A stretch of DNA of 10,716 nucleotides from Bacteroidales bacterium UBA1733 (GCA_002315795.1 DCIF01000068.1:1-10716), one strand, 5' to 3'. Numbered from the stretch's first letter, positions 1 to 6,089 are shown. Program-made: numbers and translations. Notes: a model not told the origin generated them from the letters alone.

Positions 1-281
1 GTAACCATGTTCTTTACGTAGTCAGCGTGTCCAGGACAGTCAACGTGTGCGTAGTGACGGTTAGCAGTCTGGTACTCAACGTGTGCAGTGTTGATAGTGA
101 TACCACGCTCCTTCTCTTCAGGTGCGTTATCGATCTGATCGAAAGACTTTACTTCTGAAAGACCTGCCTTAGCGAGTACTGTAGTGATAGCTGCTGTAAG
201 TGTAGTCTTACCGTGGTCAACGTGACCAATTGTACCAATGTTTACATGAGGTTTGGTACGCTCGAATTTTTCTTTTGCCAT
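1..281 (-). CDS. tuf: Elongation factor Tu, N-terminal part (cut by window edge)
   Basis: EF-Tu is the cytoplasmic GTPase that delivers aminoacyl-tRNA to the ribosome. Only the first 93 codons are present; the gene continues beyond base 1. The protein begins [16 protein letters not shown]. It shows the G1 P-loop GHVDHGKT (residues 19-26), the switch I motif RGITIN with the conserved Thr62, and the G3 motif DCPGH (81-85), so all GTPase motifs expected in this stretch are intact. The ATG at 281-279 is the only sensible start and no Shine-Dalgarno sequence precedes it. It lies 69 bases downstream of tRNA-Thr with no terminator between, so the tRNA and tuf are probably co-transcribed from the promoter at 538-567. 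The identification is certain; the full length cannot be judged here. Confidence 0.98.
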   Translation of the reverse strand, partial: MAKEKFERTKPHVNIGTIGHVDHGKTTLTAAITTVLAKAGLSEVKSFDQIDNAPEEKERGITINTAHVEYQTANRHYAHVDCPGHADYVKNMV

Positions 282-350
282 AGCTTAATAATATTCTTTA
301 TTGTTTAAAATGTATAGTCGATTAACTTTACTTCATTCAATCTTTCAATG

Positions 351-422
<72 letters not shown>

Positions 423-501
423 GTGGAGGTTCCTTGAACTCGTTTCACAAAATAAGAGGGCGATAATTCGCTCTATTCTAATCGTATGAAAGAGTCTTTA
501 G

Positions 502-536
502 AGCCGTTCGCGCAGATGACTCCACGCGAAACGGCT
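502..536 (-). other. Hairpin at the predicted 5' end of the tRNA-Thr/tuf transcript
   Basis: An 11-bp stem (502-512 with 525-536, one bulged A at 529) encloses a 12-base loop; the arms are AGCCGTTCGCG and CGCGAAACGGCT. On the minus strand it begins two bases after the -7 box at 538-545, so the transcript would start with or inside this stem. No U-tract follows, so it is not a normal terminator. It may protect the 5' end or shape the tRNA precursor leader. The pairing is seen; the role is inferred. Confidence 0.5.
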
Positions 537-537
537 G

Positions 538-567
538 CAAATTTAGGCATATTTTTTTAAACACAAA
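538..567 (-). promoter_or_regulatory. Bacteroidota-type promoter for tRNA-Thr and tuf
   Basis: The minus strand carries TTTG (567-564), an 18-base spacer and TAAATTTG (545-538), matching the -33 TTTG / -7 TAnnTTTG form of the Bacteroidota primary sigma factor. Transcription would start near 533, about 110 bases before the tRNA. The -33 region TTTTGTGTTTAAA is identical to that of the rpsU promoter. Confidence 0.7.
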
Positions 568-582
568 AAGTTTTTCGTGTTT
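559..582. repeat. A/T-rich inverted repeat behind hpf
   Basis: AAACAC-AAAAA-G-TTTTT-C-GTGTTT is a near-perfect palindrome 17 bases past the hpf stop codon. It overlaps the -33 element of the tRNA/tuf promoter. It could be a weak terminator for the rpsU-xerC-hpf transcript, but it has no GC-rich stem, so this is uncertain. The rest of the 423-598 gap holds the promoter and leader hairpin listed separately and no gene. Confidence 0.35.
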
Positions 583-598
583 TTTTTCAAAAATACGC

Positions 599-886
599 TT
601 ATTTTTCTTTGTATTTAGCTAATTGACGCTCTAAAGCGGCAATAGATTCTTGAATTGCTTCCTCAAATGTGTCGCAAACTTTATCAGCTCTCAGCTCTTC
701 TCCAGGGAGCATAACTGTGATGGCAGCTTCCTTGTTCTGAGCAGATTCTGGCTTCACGACTTTAAGTGACACCTCTACCTTTCTTATATTGTCACAAAAC
801 TTTTCCAGCTTACTAACCTTCTTCTGGATGAACTCCTGCAACTTATCTGTTGCATCAAACTTAATCGCCTTTACAAAAATCTCCAT
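599..886 (-). CDS. hpf: Ribosome hibernation promoting factor, short form (HPF/RaiA family)
   Basis: A 95-residue member of the HPF/YfiA family, which binds the small ribosomal subunit near the decoding and tRNA sites and helps shut down or store ribosomes in stationary phase. The sequence shows the typical beta-alpha-beta-beta-beta-alpha layout: MEIFVKAIKF, then the DKLQEFIQKKVSKLEKF helix, central strands with VEVSLKVV and AAITVMLPG, then a C-terminal helix rich in Glu, Gln and Lys. It has only the N-terminal domain, so it is the short form; long HPF proteins add a dimerisation domain. I chose the ATG at 886. A GTG two codons upstream (892) is in frame but less likely. It lies 23 bases after the recombinase gene and is probably in the same transcript. 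Function is from the family; placement in the operon is inferred. Confidence 0.93.
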   Translation of the reverse strand: MEIFVKAIKFDATDKLQEFIQKKVSKLEKFCDNIRKVEVSLKVVKPESAQNKEAAITVMLPGEELRADKVCDTFEEAIQESIAALERQLAKYKEK

Positions 887-909
887 AGTCACTTTATTTT
901 AAGTTTATA

Positions 910-1845
910 CTACTTGCGCGGGTGCGCATTCTTATAAGCATTCTTTAATTCTTCGAATGACAGATGCGTATAAACCTCAGTCGTAGCAAGACTTGCGTGT
1001 CCCAGCAACTTCTGAATGGATCCCAAGTCAGCTTCATTGTTCAGCATGGCTGTAGCAAATGAGTGCCGCAATACATGCGGTGTGCGCTTAGCTTGGTTGG
1101 TAACAAGCGAAAGGTTCTTCTTGACCACATCACCCAACTGAGAGTTTGTGATCGAGGCACCTTTTTCGGAGATGAACAGAGCATTTGAAACGTGCGTGTC
1201 CGATTGCATGGAAGAGTCACCAGAAGGCGGACACACATCTTTTAGCACCTGACTTCGCAGACTCAAATATCTGCAGATTTCATCTTCCAATTCTTTTCCA
1301 AACGGGATGATGCGCTCTTTGTTACGCTTTCCAAGAACCTTGATCTGCTTGGCAGGAAGGTCAACATCGCCAACCTTCAAGTTCAGCATCTCAGTTCTTC
1401 GGATTCCCGTTTCATAGAACATCATTATTATCAGTCTGTTTCTGACACCGGCAAACGACTCATCCTCTGACATGATGTCGAAAAGGCGATCCATATCGTT
1501 TTCCTTGACGAAGACCGGCAGAGCCTTTTTCTTCTTGGGTCCCTCGATCTTGGTTGTCGGGCTTATCTCCACCCACCCCATTTTACGGAGATATCGGTAG
1601 AAACTCCTCAACGCGCTCAAGTGTCGGTTGACTGTGGCGGAAGAATACGACTGTGCATCGAGCATATAAATCATCCATTCCCTTATGGTAGAAGCATCAA
1701 GTGACTTCCAGTCAACCTCCGCATCCAATCCCTGCAAGAACTTCTGACAATCCACCAAATCTGCCGAATAACTCTCCAGCGTCCTCTGTGAATAATTACG
1801 CTCTGACCTCAGATATTCTATAAAAGAATCTATCCACTGTTCCAT
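910..1845 (-). CDS. xerC: XerC/XerD-type tyrosine recombinase
   Basis: A 311-residue site-specific recombinase of the XerC/XerD size class, which in other bacteria resolves chromosome dimers at the dif site. The N-terminal SAM-like core-binding domain spans about residues 1-95 (RTLESYSADL, TVNRHLSALRSFYRYL). The catalytic domain follows, with all expected residues: Arg149 in TGIRRTE, Lys173 in GKRNKER, His257 and Arg260 in HVLRH, His283 in LGHASL, and the nucleophile Tyr292 in EVYTH. A short insertion with CPPSGDSS lies near residues 205-212. The start is the ATG at 1845; an in-frame TTG at 1905 gives a longer reading that lacks family similarity and would cross the predicted promoter. Whether it is XerC or XerD cannot be settled without the second paralogue, so the symbol is tentative. 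Its position between rpsU and hpf suggests a housekeeping enzyme rather than a mobile-element integrase. Confidence 0.9.
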   Translation of the reverse strand: MEQWIDSFIEYLRSERNYSQRTLESYSADLVDCQKFLQGLDAEVDWKSLDASTIREWMIYMLDAQSYSSATVNRHLSALRSFYRYLRKMGWVEISPTTKIEGPKKKKALPVFVKENDMDRLFDIMSEDESFAGVRNRLIIMMFYETGIRRTEMLNLKVGDVDLPAKQIKVLGKRNKERIIPFGKELEDEICRYLSLRSQVLKDVCPPSGDSSMQSDTHVSNALFISEKGASITNSQLGDVVKKNLSLVTNQAKRTPHVLRHSFATAMLNNEADLGSIQKLLGHASLATTEVYTHLSFEELKNAYKNAHPRK

Positions 1846-1874
1846 TATTTCATCGCCATTCTTAAAATGTGCGA

Positions 1875-1906
1875 CTAATATAGAGCTTTTTTTATCAACG
1901 ACCAAA
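1875..1906 (-). promoter_or_regulatory. Possible promoter for xerC-hpf
   Basis: TTTG (1906-1903), a 20-base spacer and TATATTAG (1882-1875) on the minus strand match the Bacteroidota promoter form with one mismatch in the -7 box. It would give a leader of about 25 bases before the xerC ATG. It could supplement read-through from rpsU. Confidence 0.35.
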
Positions 1907-1942
1907 TTTGTTGCTAAAAAACTTCTAATTTGATACGTTTTT

Positions 1943-1978
1943 TCGCACTATTTAACGTCATAATGACAAAAAGTGCGA
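1943..1978. repeat. Nested inverted repeat between rpsU and xerC
   Basis: A 7-bp stem TCGCACT (1943-1949) / AGTGCGA (1972-1978) encloses an 11-base palindrome, GTCATAATGAC (1957-1967). It sits 18 bases past the rpsU stop. On the minus strand an A-tract, not a U-tract, follows, so it does not fit an intrinsic terminator; it could slow polymerase, set a processing point, or bind a protein. Confidence 0.5.
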
Positions 1979-1995
1979 CTGCTGAATGCAATGGC

Positions 1996-2187
1996 TTATT
2001 CCTCGTTGAGGTGAAGCTTGTTTACGTAAACAGCGTGCTGCATCTTGATGCGCTTTACAACAGATGGCTTGTTGAACTGCTTGCGGTTACGTACTTCCTT
2101 GATAACGCCAGTCTTTTCAGACTTTCTCTTGAACTTCTTGAGCGCGCGCTCAATGTTCTCACCTTCTTTTACAGGAACGATGATCAT
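1996..2187 (-). CDS. rpsU: 30S ribosomal protein bS21
   Basis: A 63-residue basic protein starting MIIVPVKEGENIERALKKFKRK, typical of bS21. It sits on the small-subunit platform near the 3' end of 16S rRNA. In Flavobacterium, bS21 takes part in hiding the anti-Shine-Dalgarno sequence, a group-specific feature of Bacteroidota translation. Length and composition are normal. The ATG at 2187 is the only start. The 14 bases before it (AAAAAAGAATTAGA) are A-rich without a GGAGG core. The gene has its own strong promoter at 2260-2290 and is first of the block rpsU, xerC, hpf, tRNA-Thr, tuf. Confidence 0.96.
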   Translation of the reverse strand: MIIVPVKEGENIERALKKFKRKSEKTGVIKEVRNRKQFNKPSVVKRIKMQHAVYVNKLHLNEE

Positions 2188-2236
2188 TCTAATTCTTTTT
2201 TAGTAAATTATTAATTAAAAAGTGTTATAAAAATGT

Positions 2237-2253
2237 GTTGGGATTTTCCCAAC
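2237..2253 (-). other. Hairpin at the predicted 5' end of the rpsU leader
   Basis: GTTGGG-ATTTT-CCCAAC forms a 6-bp GC-containing stem with a 5-base loop. Its first base lies 7 bases past the -7 box, so the rpsU mRNA would begin with this stem, about 50 bases before the ATG. It may be a stability element or part of an autoregulatory leader bound by bS21; no sequence evidence separates these. Confidence 0.45.
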
Positions 2254-2259
2254 GGGGTG

Positions 2260-2290
2260 CAAAATTACGTCAAATTTGTTTAAACACAAA
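2260..2290 (-). promoter_or_regulatory. Strong Bacteroidota-type promoter for rpsU
   Basis: TTTG (2290-2287), a 19-base spacer and TAATTTTG (2267-2260) on the minus strand are an exact match to TTTG-N19-TAnnTTTG. Transcription should start near 2256, giving a leader of about 67 bases. The -33 element overlaps the edge of the 16-bp inverted repeat at 2288-2328. Confidence 0.8.
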
Positions 2291-2328
2291 ATATTTCGCT
2301 AAAAATTAACGATTTAGCGAAATATTTT
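2288..2328 (-). terminator. 16-bp perfect stem-loop after the gpr gene, likely terminator
   Basis: AAAATATTTCGCTAAA (2288-2303) pairs perfectly with TTTAGCGAAATATTTT (2313-2328) around a 9-base loop. It lies about 80 bases past the gpr stop. The 3' arm read on the minus strand ends in ATATTTTGTGTTT, giving a partly U-rich tail. It likely ends the GH28-smr-rhaM-gpr transcript and insulates rpsU. Between it and the gpr stop (2329-2408) I see only a minor inverted repeat, GCAA-N7-TTGC. Confidence 0.65.
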
Positions 2329-2408
2329 AAAGGTTTATGAGCCCGTAACAGTTAAAAACTTACATTTTTAGCAACAAAAGATTGCAAAATGTCGTATTCC
2401 TTCCTTAT

Positions 2409-3380
2409 TTAAAACCAGATTGTTGGGTCATTGATTATGGCATCTATACGCTTCAACTCTTCTTCAGTAAAATCCAGATGCTCCAAAGTCTTCAGATTAT
2501 CATCCAACTGGCCCACGGAAGATGTGCCAATGATGAGAGAAGTGACTCTCTTGTCGTTCAATACCCACGCCAAAGCCATCTGAGCCATCGACTGCCCACG
2601 TTCCTTTGCTATCAACGCAAGTTTTTTGACAGCCTCAACACGCTCTGGAGTCACTTGTGACGTCTGGAGGAAACCAGTGGATCGCGCCGCACGACTGCCT
2701 TCAGGTACGCCATTATCGTATTTTCCTGTCAGAAGTCCCTGGGCAAGTGGAGAGAAACAGATGATTCCCGAACCATTATCAGCAGCAATCTGGAAATTCT
2801 CACGCTGAGCTTTTGGATCAAACATCGAACAACGATACTGCGACAAAAGGCAAGGTACATGAGCTTCGCGAAGAATATCATAGCACTTCTGCTGAAGAAG
2901 AGGAGGATACTTTGAAATACCAACATACAATGCCTTCCCCTGACGCACAAGCTGAATAAGAGCTTCCATCGTCTCTTCGATAGGAGTGACACCATCATAA
3001 CGGTGGCTATAGAATATATCCACATATTCGAGTCCCATTCGCTTCAAACTCTGATCGCACGATGCTATTATATTCTTTCTTGAAGAGCCATCGCCATACA
3101 CACCTGGCCACATATCATGACCAGCCTTACTTGAGATAAACATTTCATCACGATGAGCAGAGAGATTGTTCTTCAGTATTCTTCCGAAATTGCTCTCAGC
3201 GCTTCCAGGTACAGGCCCATAGTTGTTTGCAAGATCAAAATGGCAAATGCCCTTATCGAACGCACGAAGCACCATCTGTGTGGCTACTGAGAAATCGTCG
3301 ACAGATCCAAAGTTATGCCACAGACCAAGCGAGAGTTTTGGTAATTGGACACCAGAATGTCCGCAATAAGAATAGATCAT
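2409..3380 (-). CDS. gpr: Aldo-keto reductase, YghZ/Gpr type (L-glyceraldehyde 3-phosphate reductase family)
   Basis: A 323-residue cytoplasmic NAD(P)H-dependent reductase of the aldo-keto reductase superfamily, close to E. coli YghZ (AKR14). The (alpha/beta)8 barrel tetrad is complete: Asp49 and Tyr54 in HFDLANNYGP, Lys85 in SSKAGHDMWPG, and His126 in YSHR. Further family signatures are SLGLWHNFG near the N-terminus, SLKRMGLEYVDIFYSHR, FSPLAQGLLTGKY, and the cofactor-binding GQSMAQMALAW and IIGTSS near the C-terminus. The E. coli enzyme, about 20 residues longer, reduces L-glyceraldehyde 3-phosphate and methylglyoxal. The gene lies 60 bases after rhaM with no terminator between, so it is probably last in the GH28 unit. 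In a rhamnose context it could reduce L-lactaldehyde to propanediol; this is inference. A relaxed aldehyde detoxifier is equally possible. Subfamily call is firm, substrate is not. Confidence 0.9.
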   Translation of the reverse strand: MIYSYCGHSGVQLPKLSLGLWHNFGSVDDFSVATQMVLRAFDKGICHFDLANNYGPVPGSAESNFGRILKNNLSAHRDEMFISSKAGHDMWPGVYGDGSSRKNIIASCDQSLKRMGLEYVDIFYSHRYDGVTPIEETMEALIQLVRQGKALYVGISKYPPLLQQKCYDILREAHVPCLLSQYRCSMFDPKAQRENFQIAADNGSGIICFSPLAQGLLTGKYDNGVPEGSRAARSTGFLQTSQVTPERVEAVKKLALIAKERGQSMAQMALAWVLNDKRVTSLIIGTSSVGQLDDNLKTLEHLDFTEEELKRIDAIINDPTIWF

Positions 3381-3440
3381 TGAGTTATAAGTTAATTATC
3401 GTGTTCCTTTAAATATATAATGTGTAAGTTGTGTCCCACG

Positions 3441-3755
3441 TCAATCCATGTGGAACATCTCAGGCAAAGGAATGCTGATAGGACTATTGTCCGGATTTGT
3501 TTCCATGATGTCAGCCATATATGCCCACCACTTCTGGCAGATCTCAGTTCCGCCAAGATTCTGACTTCCGCCATCGCCTTCAAGTTCTTGGTATGCATAC
3601 AGTATGTTGGTATCCTCATCCAGATAGATACTATAGTTGCGTACACCACTCTCTGACAGCAATGCCTTCAACTCTGGAAAGAGATTAGCATGGCGACGCT
3701 TGTATTCATCTTTACATCCTGGTTTCAGGAACATTTTGAATGATTCACGTTTCAT
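3441..3755 (-). CDS. rhaM: L-rhamnose mutarotase
   Basis: A 104-residue protein of the RhaM (YiiL) family, which interconverts alpha and beta anomers of L-rhamnose before isomerisation. Length equals that of E. coli YiiL. The conserved blocks are visible: EYKRRHANLFPEL with the active-site histidine at residue 22, the strand YSIYLDED, the core CQKWWAYMADIM, and the C-terminal NPDNSP signature with PEMFHMD. The ATG at 3755 is chosen over an in-frame TTG two codons upstream because it matches the family length. The gene starts 24 bases after the smr stop, consistent with one operon, and no rhamnose isomerase or kinase is seen here, so the rest of the pathway must lie elsewhere. It is a cytoplasmic enzyme of rhamnose use, fitting a nearby pectin-acting GH28. 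Confidence 0.95.
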   Translation of the reverse strand: MKRESFKMFLKPGCKDEYKRRHANLFPELKALLSESGVRNYSIYLDEDTNILYAYQELEGDGGSQNLGGTEICQKWWAYMADIMETNPDNSPISIPLPEMFHMD

Positions 3756-3779
3756 ATTCAATCGTTTTTTTGGGGAAAA

Positions 3780-4523
3780 TCAATGAATTATCACCATTGT
3801 AGCACCAAAGCCATACTGCTGGAATGATGCATCCTGGTACTCACAACTCTTATACCTATATTTCAGTTCGTCGATGATAGCCTTGCGAAGCACACCATCA
3901 CCTTTACCATGGATGAACACGATTTTGCGTCCCTTCTCCTTCAGATGCTCCTGCATCGTACGGTTGAAGATTCCAATCTGGTAGTTCTTAATGTCTGCAG
4001 GCTGCATGCCGGATGTAGTCTCAAGCACTTCATGCGCATGAAGGTCAACCTCCACGAGGTCGTCCTTCTGAGCCTTTCTCATCTGCTTGGCCTGAATCTT
4101 CTCCTTTTCCTTAGCAGCCTTATTATCCTCCAGGCGCTCAAGGCGAGCCTCAAGCTTTGCGAGTTGCATTTCAAGGCGTACGACTCTTGCCTCCAGATTT
4201 TCATCAACCTCATCGGCAACCGTTGCAGCAGGGGTTTTAGACGAGAGATACTCCCTGCCATTCACCATAGCCGGCTTGGCTGTAGCGCCCTCCTTCGACA
4301 CCACAGGACTGCCGCTTGGTTTGTCGTTCTTATGCCACCGGTCAAACTTATGTATGTCTACATTATGTTCATTAGTAACAATTGCCACCAAATCATCCAC
4401 AAGACAAGGAATTTCAAAACCGTCCTCATCCTCCACCATAGCCATACCGCCAGGCTTGATCGATTTTACTATACCACCTCCCACATCATTGAGAAAGCGG
4501 ACTTTATCACCTACGTTTATCAT
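3780..4523 (-). CDS. Smr-domain protein with an N-terminal DUF2027-like SH3 segment
   Basis: A 247-residue protein with three visible parts. Residues 1-50 resemble the small beta-barrel start of Bacteroidota DUF2027 proteins (VGDKVRFLNDVGGGIV, EDEDGFEIP). Residues 106-155 are a highly charged Glu/Lys/Ala-rich, probably coiled-coil segment. Residues 156-247 are an Smr domain with the DLHAH motif (160-164), HGKGDG (205-210) and YGFGATMVI near the end. Smr domains, as in MutS2, are nucleases or nucleic-acid binders. From memory, usual DUF2027-Smr proteins are about 100 residues longer, with a beta-sandwich between SH3 and Smr; here that part seems replaced by linker and coiled coil. No ATPase domain exists, so it is not MutS2. 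Its ATG overlaps the GH28 stop (ATGA, 4520-4523), so translation is probably coupled, though the functional link is unclear. Confidence 0.85.
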   Translation of the reverse strand: MINVGDKVRFLNDVGGGIVKSIKPGGMAMVEDEDGFEIPCLVDDLVAIVTNEHNVDIHKFDRWHKNDKPSGSPVVSKEGATAKPAMVNGREYLSSKTPAATVADEVDENLEARVVRLEMQLAKLEARLERLEDNKAAKEKEKIQAKQMRKAQKDDLVEVDLHAHEVLETTSGMQPADIKNYQIGIFNRTMQEHLKEKGRKIVFIHGKGDGVLRKAIIDELKYRYKSCEYQDASFQQYGFGATMVIIH

Positions 4524-5989
4524 TTGTACAAATATATTTTTTCTCCGTATGAATCCTTCGGAAAATTATTATCAAAAGTCACACCTATCGTTTCTGCACC
4601 TATCACATTCGCATTATCCACAACCAGTGCATGAGTCTTACCCTTCACAAATCCTTCTCCAAGACATGGTCGACGGTCATAAACTCCAAGAGGGAAATCC
4701 GTGATGCGCTTAAGGTTGAGATTGACATTCTCAAACACGATGTTATTCACCTTACCATACTCATCACCACCGACAAAGCATCCATTCTCACTTATGCATC
4801 TGATATTACGGAACACGATATTGCTAACCTCGCCGCATCTGCCTTCCTTAGCGCCCTTTGGGAAACGCCAGCCTGCATCCTTATGATTGCCGACTGCACG
4901 AGGATAACTGGTCACGTATATCGGCTCCGCCTTTCCCCACCACACATCAGTCCAAAGCTGACACTCGACTGTCATGTTCTGGAAAACAACGTTAGTCACC
5001 GTTCCTTCATCACGGTTCTGTATGCCAAGTCCTCGGTTTGAAGCGGTGATATGGCAGTTGTCAAATACCACATTGCTGATGCTATCCATATTTTCCGAGC
5101 CGATCTTGATAGAACAAGATCTGGAAGTCATCCGGCAGTTCTCAACACGTATATTACCACACTTCTGACTTCTCATCGCAATACCACCTTTGGCTATATA
5201 TGGGAAAGCCTGCATATAACCTTCTGAGTACTCGCGCCTGTTTTTCAGGCACACACAATCATCACCGCTCGTGATCAAGCAGTTCTTGATCAGCACATTC
5301 TGTGTATGGTCAAGGTCGATGCCATCACCGTTTCTGATTTTCAAGTTATTGAGAAGGGACATGTCGTGGATATTGGCATCAAGACAACCAACGAGATGCA
5401 CCGTCCAATAGGCACCATTTCTGATGGTTACATCCTTTATCTCCACATTCTGACACCCAAAGAGTGTAAGAAGGTGTGGACGCGGATCAAACACCGACGT
5501 ACGCTGTTCACCCACGCTTGTCGTGTAGTCAATGGTAGGCAGATCCTTCAGCACATACGAATCCACGATCTCTTCTCCCATGAAAGCGATACCATTGCCA
5601 TCGATAGCCCCTCTGCCCGAAATCACAAGATTCTCAGCATTGTTGGCATAGATCCAAAGCATTCCTTCACCGATATTATCGCCAAAGGCACTCATTTTAT
5701 ATGCTTTCTCATCTGGGTTGGCTATCAACACTGCATTTTCCTCAAGATGGAAGTCAACATTTGACTTTAACTCTATAGGAGACGACAAAAATGTACGGTC
5801 AGTAGGTAAGAGTACCTGCCCGCAATGAGCAGATGCCTCATTAATGGCCTTTTGAATGGCTTTTGCATCATCTGCAACTCCGTCGCCCTTGGCACCGAAA
5901 TCCATTACATTATAAACGCCTACGGTAGATTGAGCGTGAACACCGAGACTCAGTATTACACCTAATAATATAAGTTTAATTGCCTTCAT
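4520..5989 (-). CDS. Secreted GH28-family pectinase-like glycoside hydrolase
   Basis: A 489-residue exported protein: signal peptide MKAIKLILLGVILSLGVHA, then a pectate-lyase-type beginning (VMDFGAKGDGVADDAKAIQKAI) and a right-handed beta-helix with repeated NVVF/NIVF coil turns. Family 28 includes polygalacturonases and rhamnogalacturonan hydrolases. The catalytic aspartates appear present: NGDGIDLD (residues 220-227, Asp222) and GDD (242-244). The usual GHG motif is instead SRSCSIKIGS (289-298), and the usual RIK is RGLGIQ, so the histidine and Arg/Lys of classical polygalacturonases are missing. Later motifs VWWGKAEPIYVTSYPRA and GWRFPKG recall, from memory, a large Bacteroidota GH28 subgroup. 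The ATG at 5989 is chosen because the signal peptide begins there; the in-frame TTG at 6025 lies inside the promoter. It is first in the unit with smr, rhaM and gpr. An action on rhamnose-containing pectin is inferred from rhaM. Confidence 0.88.
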   Translation of the reverse strand: MKAIKLILLGVILSLGVHAQSTVGVYNVMDFGAKGDGVADDAKAIQKAINEASAHCGQVLLPTDRTFLSSPIELKSNVDFHLEENAVLIANPDEKAYKMSAFGDNIGEGMLWIYANNAENLVISGRGAIDGNGIAFMGEEIVDSYVLKDLPTIDYTTSVGEQRTSVFDPRPHLLTLFGCQNVEIKDVTIRNGAYWTVHLVGCLDANIHDMSLLNNLKIRNGDGIDLDHTQNVLIKNCLITSGDDCVCLKNRREYSEGYMQAFPYIAKGGIAMRSQKCGNIRVENCRMTSRSCSIKIGSENMDSISNVVFDNCHITASNRGLGIQNRDEGTVTNVVFQNMTVECQLWTDVWWGKAEPIYVTSYPRAVGNHKDAGWRFPKGAKEGRCGEVSNIVFRNIRCISENGCFVGGDEYGKVNNIVFENVNLNLKRITDFPLGVYDRRPCLGEGFVKGKTHALVVDNANVIGAETIGVTFDNNFPKDSYGEKIYLYK

Positions 5990-5994
5990 GGGTG

Positions 5995-6026
5995 CAAAAT
6001 TAGTCTTTTTGTCACAATAAGACAAA
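5995..6026 (-). promoter_or_regulatory. Promoter of the GH28 unit, giving a nearly leaderless mRNA
   Basis: TTTG (6026-6023), a 20-base spacer and TAATTTTG (6002-5995) on the minus strand fit the Bacteroidota promoter form. Only five bases (CACCC) separate the -7 box from the GH28 ATG at 5989, so the start of transcription would fall at or within about three bases of the start codon. Confidence 0.65.
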
Positions 6027-6052
6027 GTTTTGAGCGTTTTTTTTGAAAATAT

Positions 6053-6083
6053 TTTGAATTCTTAAAAACTTGTCGTAATTTTG
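6053..6083 (+). promoter_or_regulatory. Promoter of the ligase pair
   Basis: TTTG (6053-6056), a 19-base spacer and TAATTTTG (6076-6083) match the Bacteroidota promoter exactly. It stands back to back with the GH28 promoter, with 26 bases between the two -33 boxes. Expected transcription start is about 6086-6090, some 25 bases before the ligase ATG. Confidence 0.75.
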
Positions 6084-6089
6084 CACACA

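Noticed and set aside
1846..1905. 20-residue N-terminal extension of the recombinase from a TTG codon
   Set aside because: The extra residues do not resemble the family, the TTG overlaps the predicted -33 box, and the ATG at 1845 gives the normal XerC/XerD length and start.
1943..1978. Reading the hairpin after rpsU as an intrinsic terminator
   Set aside because: An A-tract follows it on the transcribed strand instead of a U-tract.
1930..2214. Plus-strand ORF covering rpsU
   Set aside because: It is antisense to a certain ribosomal protein gene and has no similarity of its own.
3909..4634. Long plus-strand ORF opposite the Smr gene (241 codons)
   Set aside because: The minus strand encodes a clear Smr protein with intact motifs; the plus frame has no family features or promoter and is a shadow of codon usage.
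5306..5764. 152-codon plus-strand ORF inside the GH28 gene
   Set aside because: It is antisense to a beta-helix coding region with regular repeats; no start signal or family was recognised.
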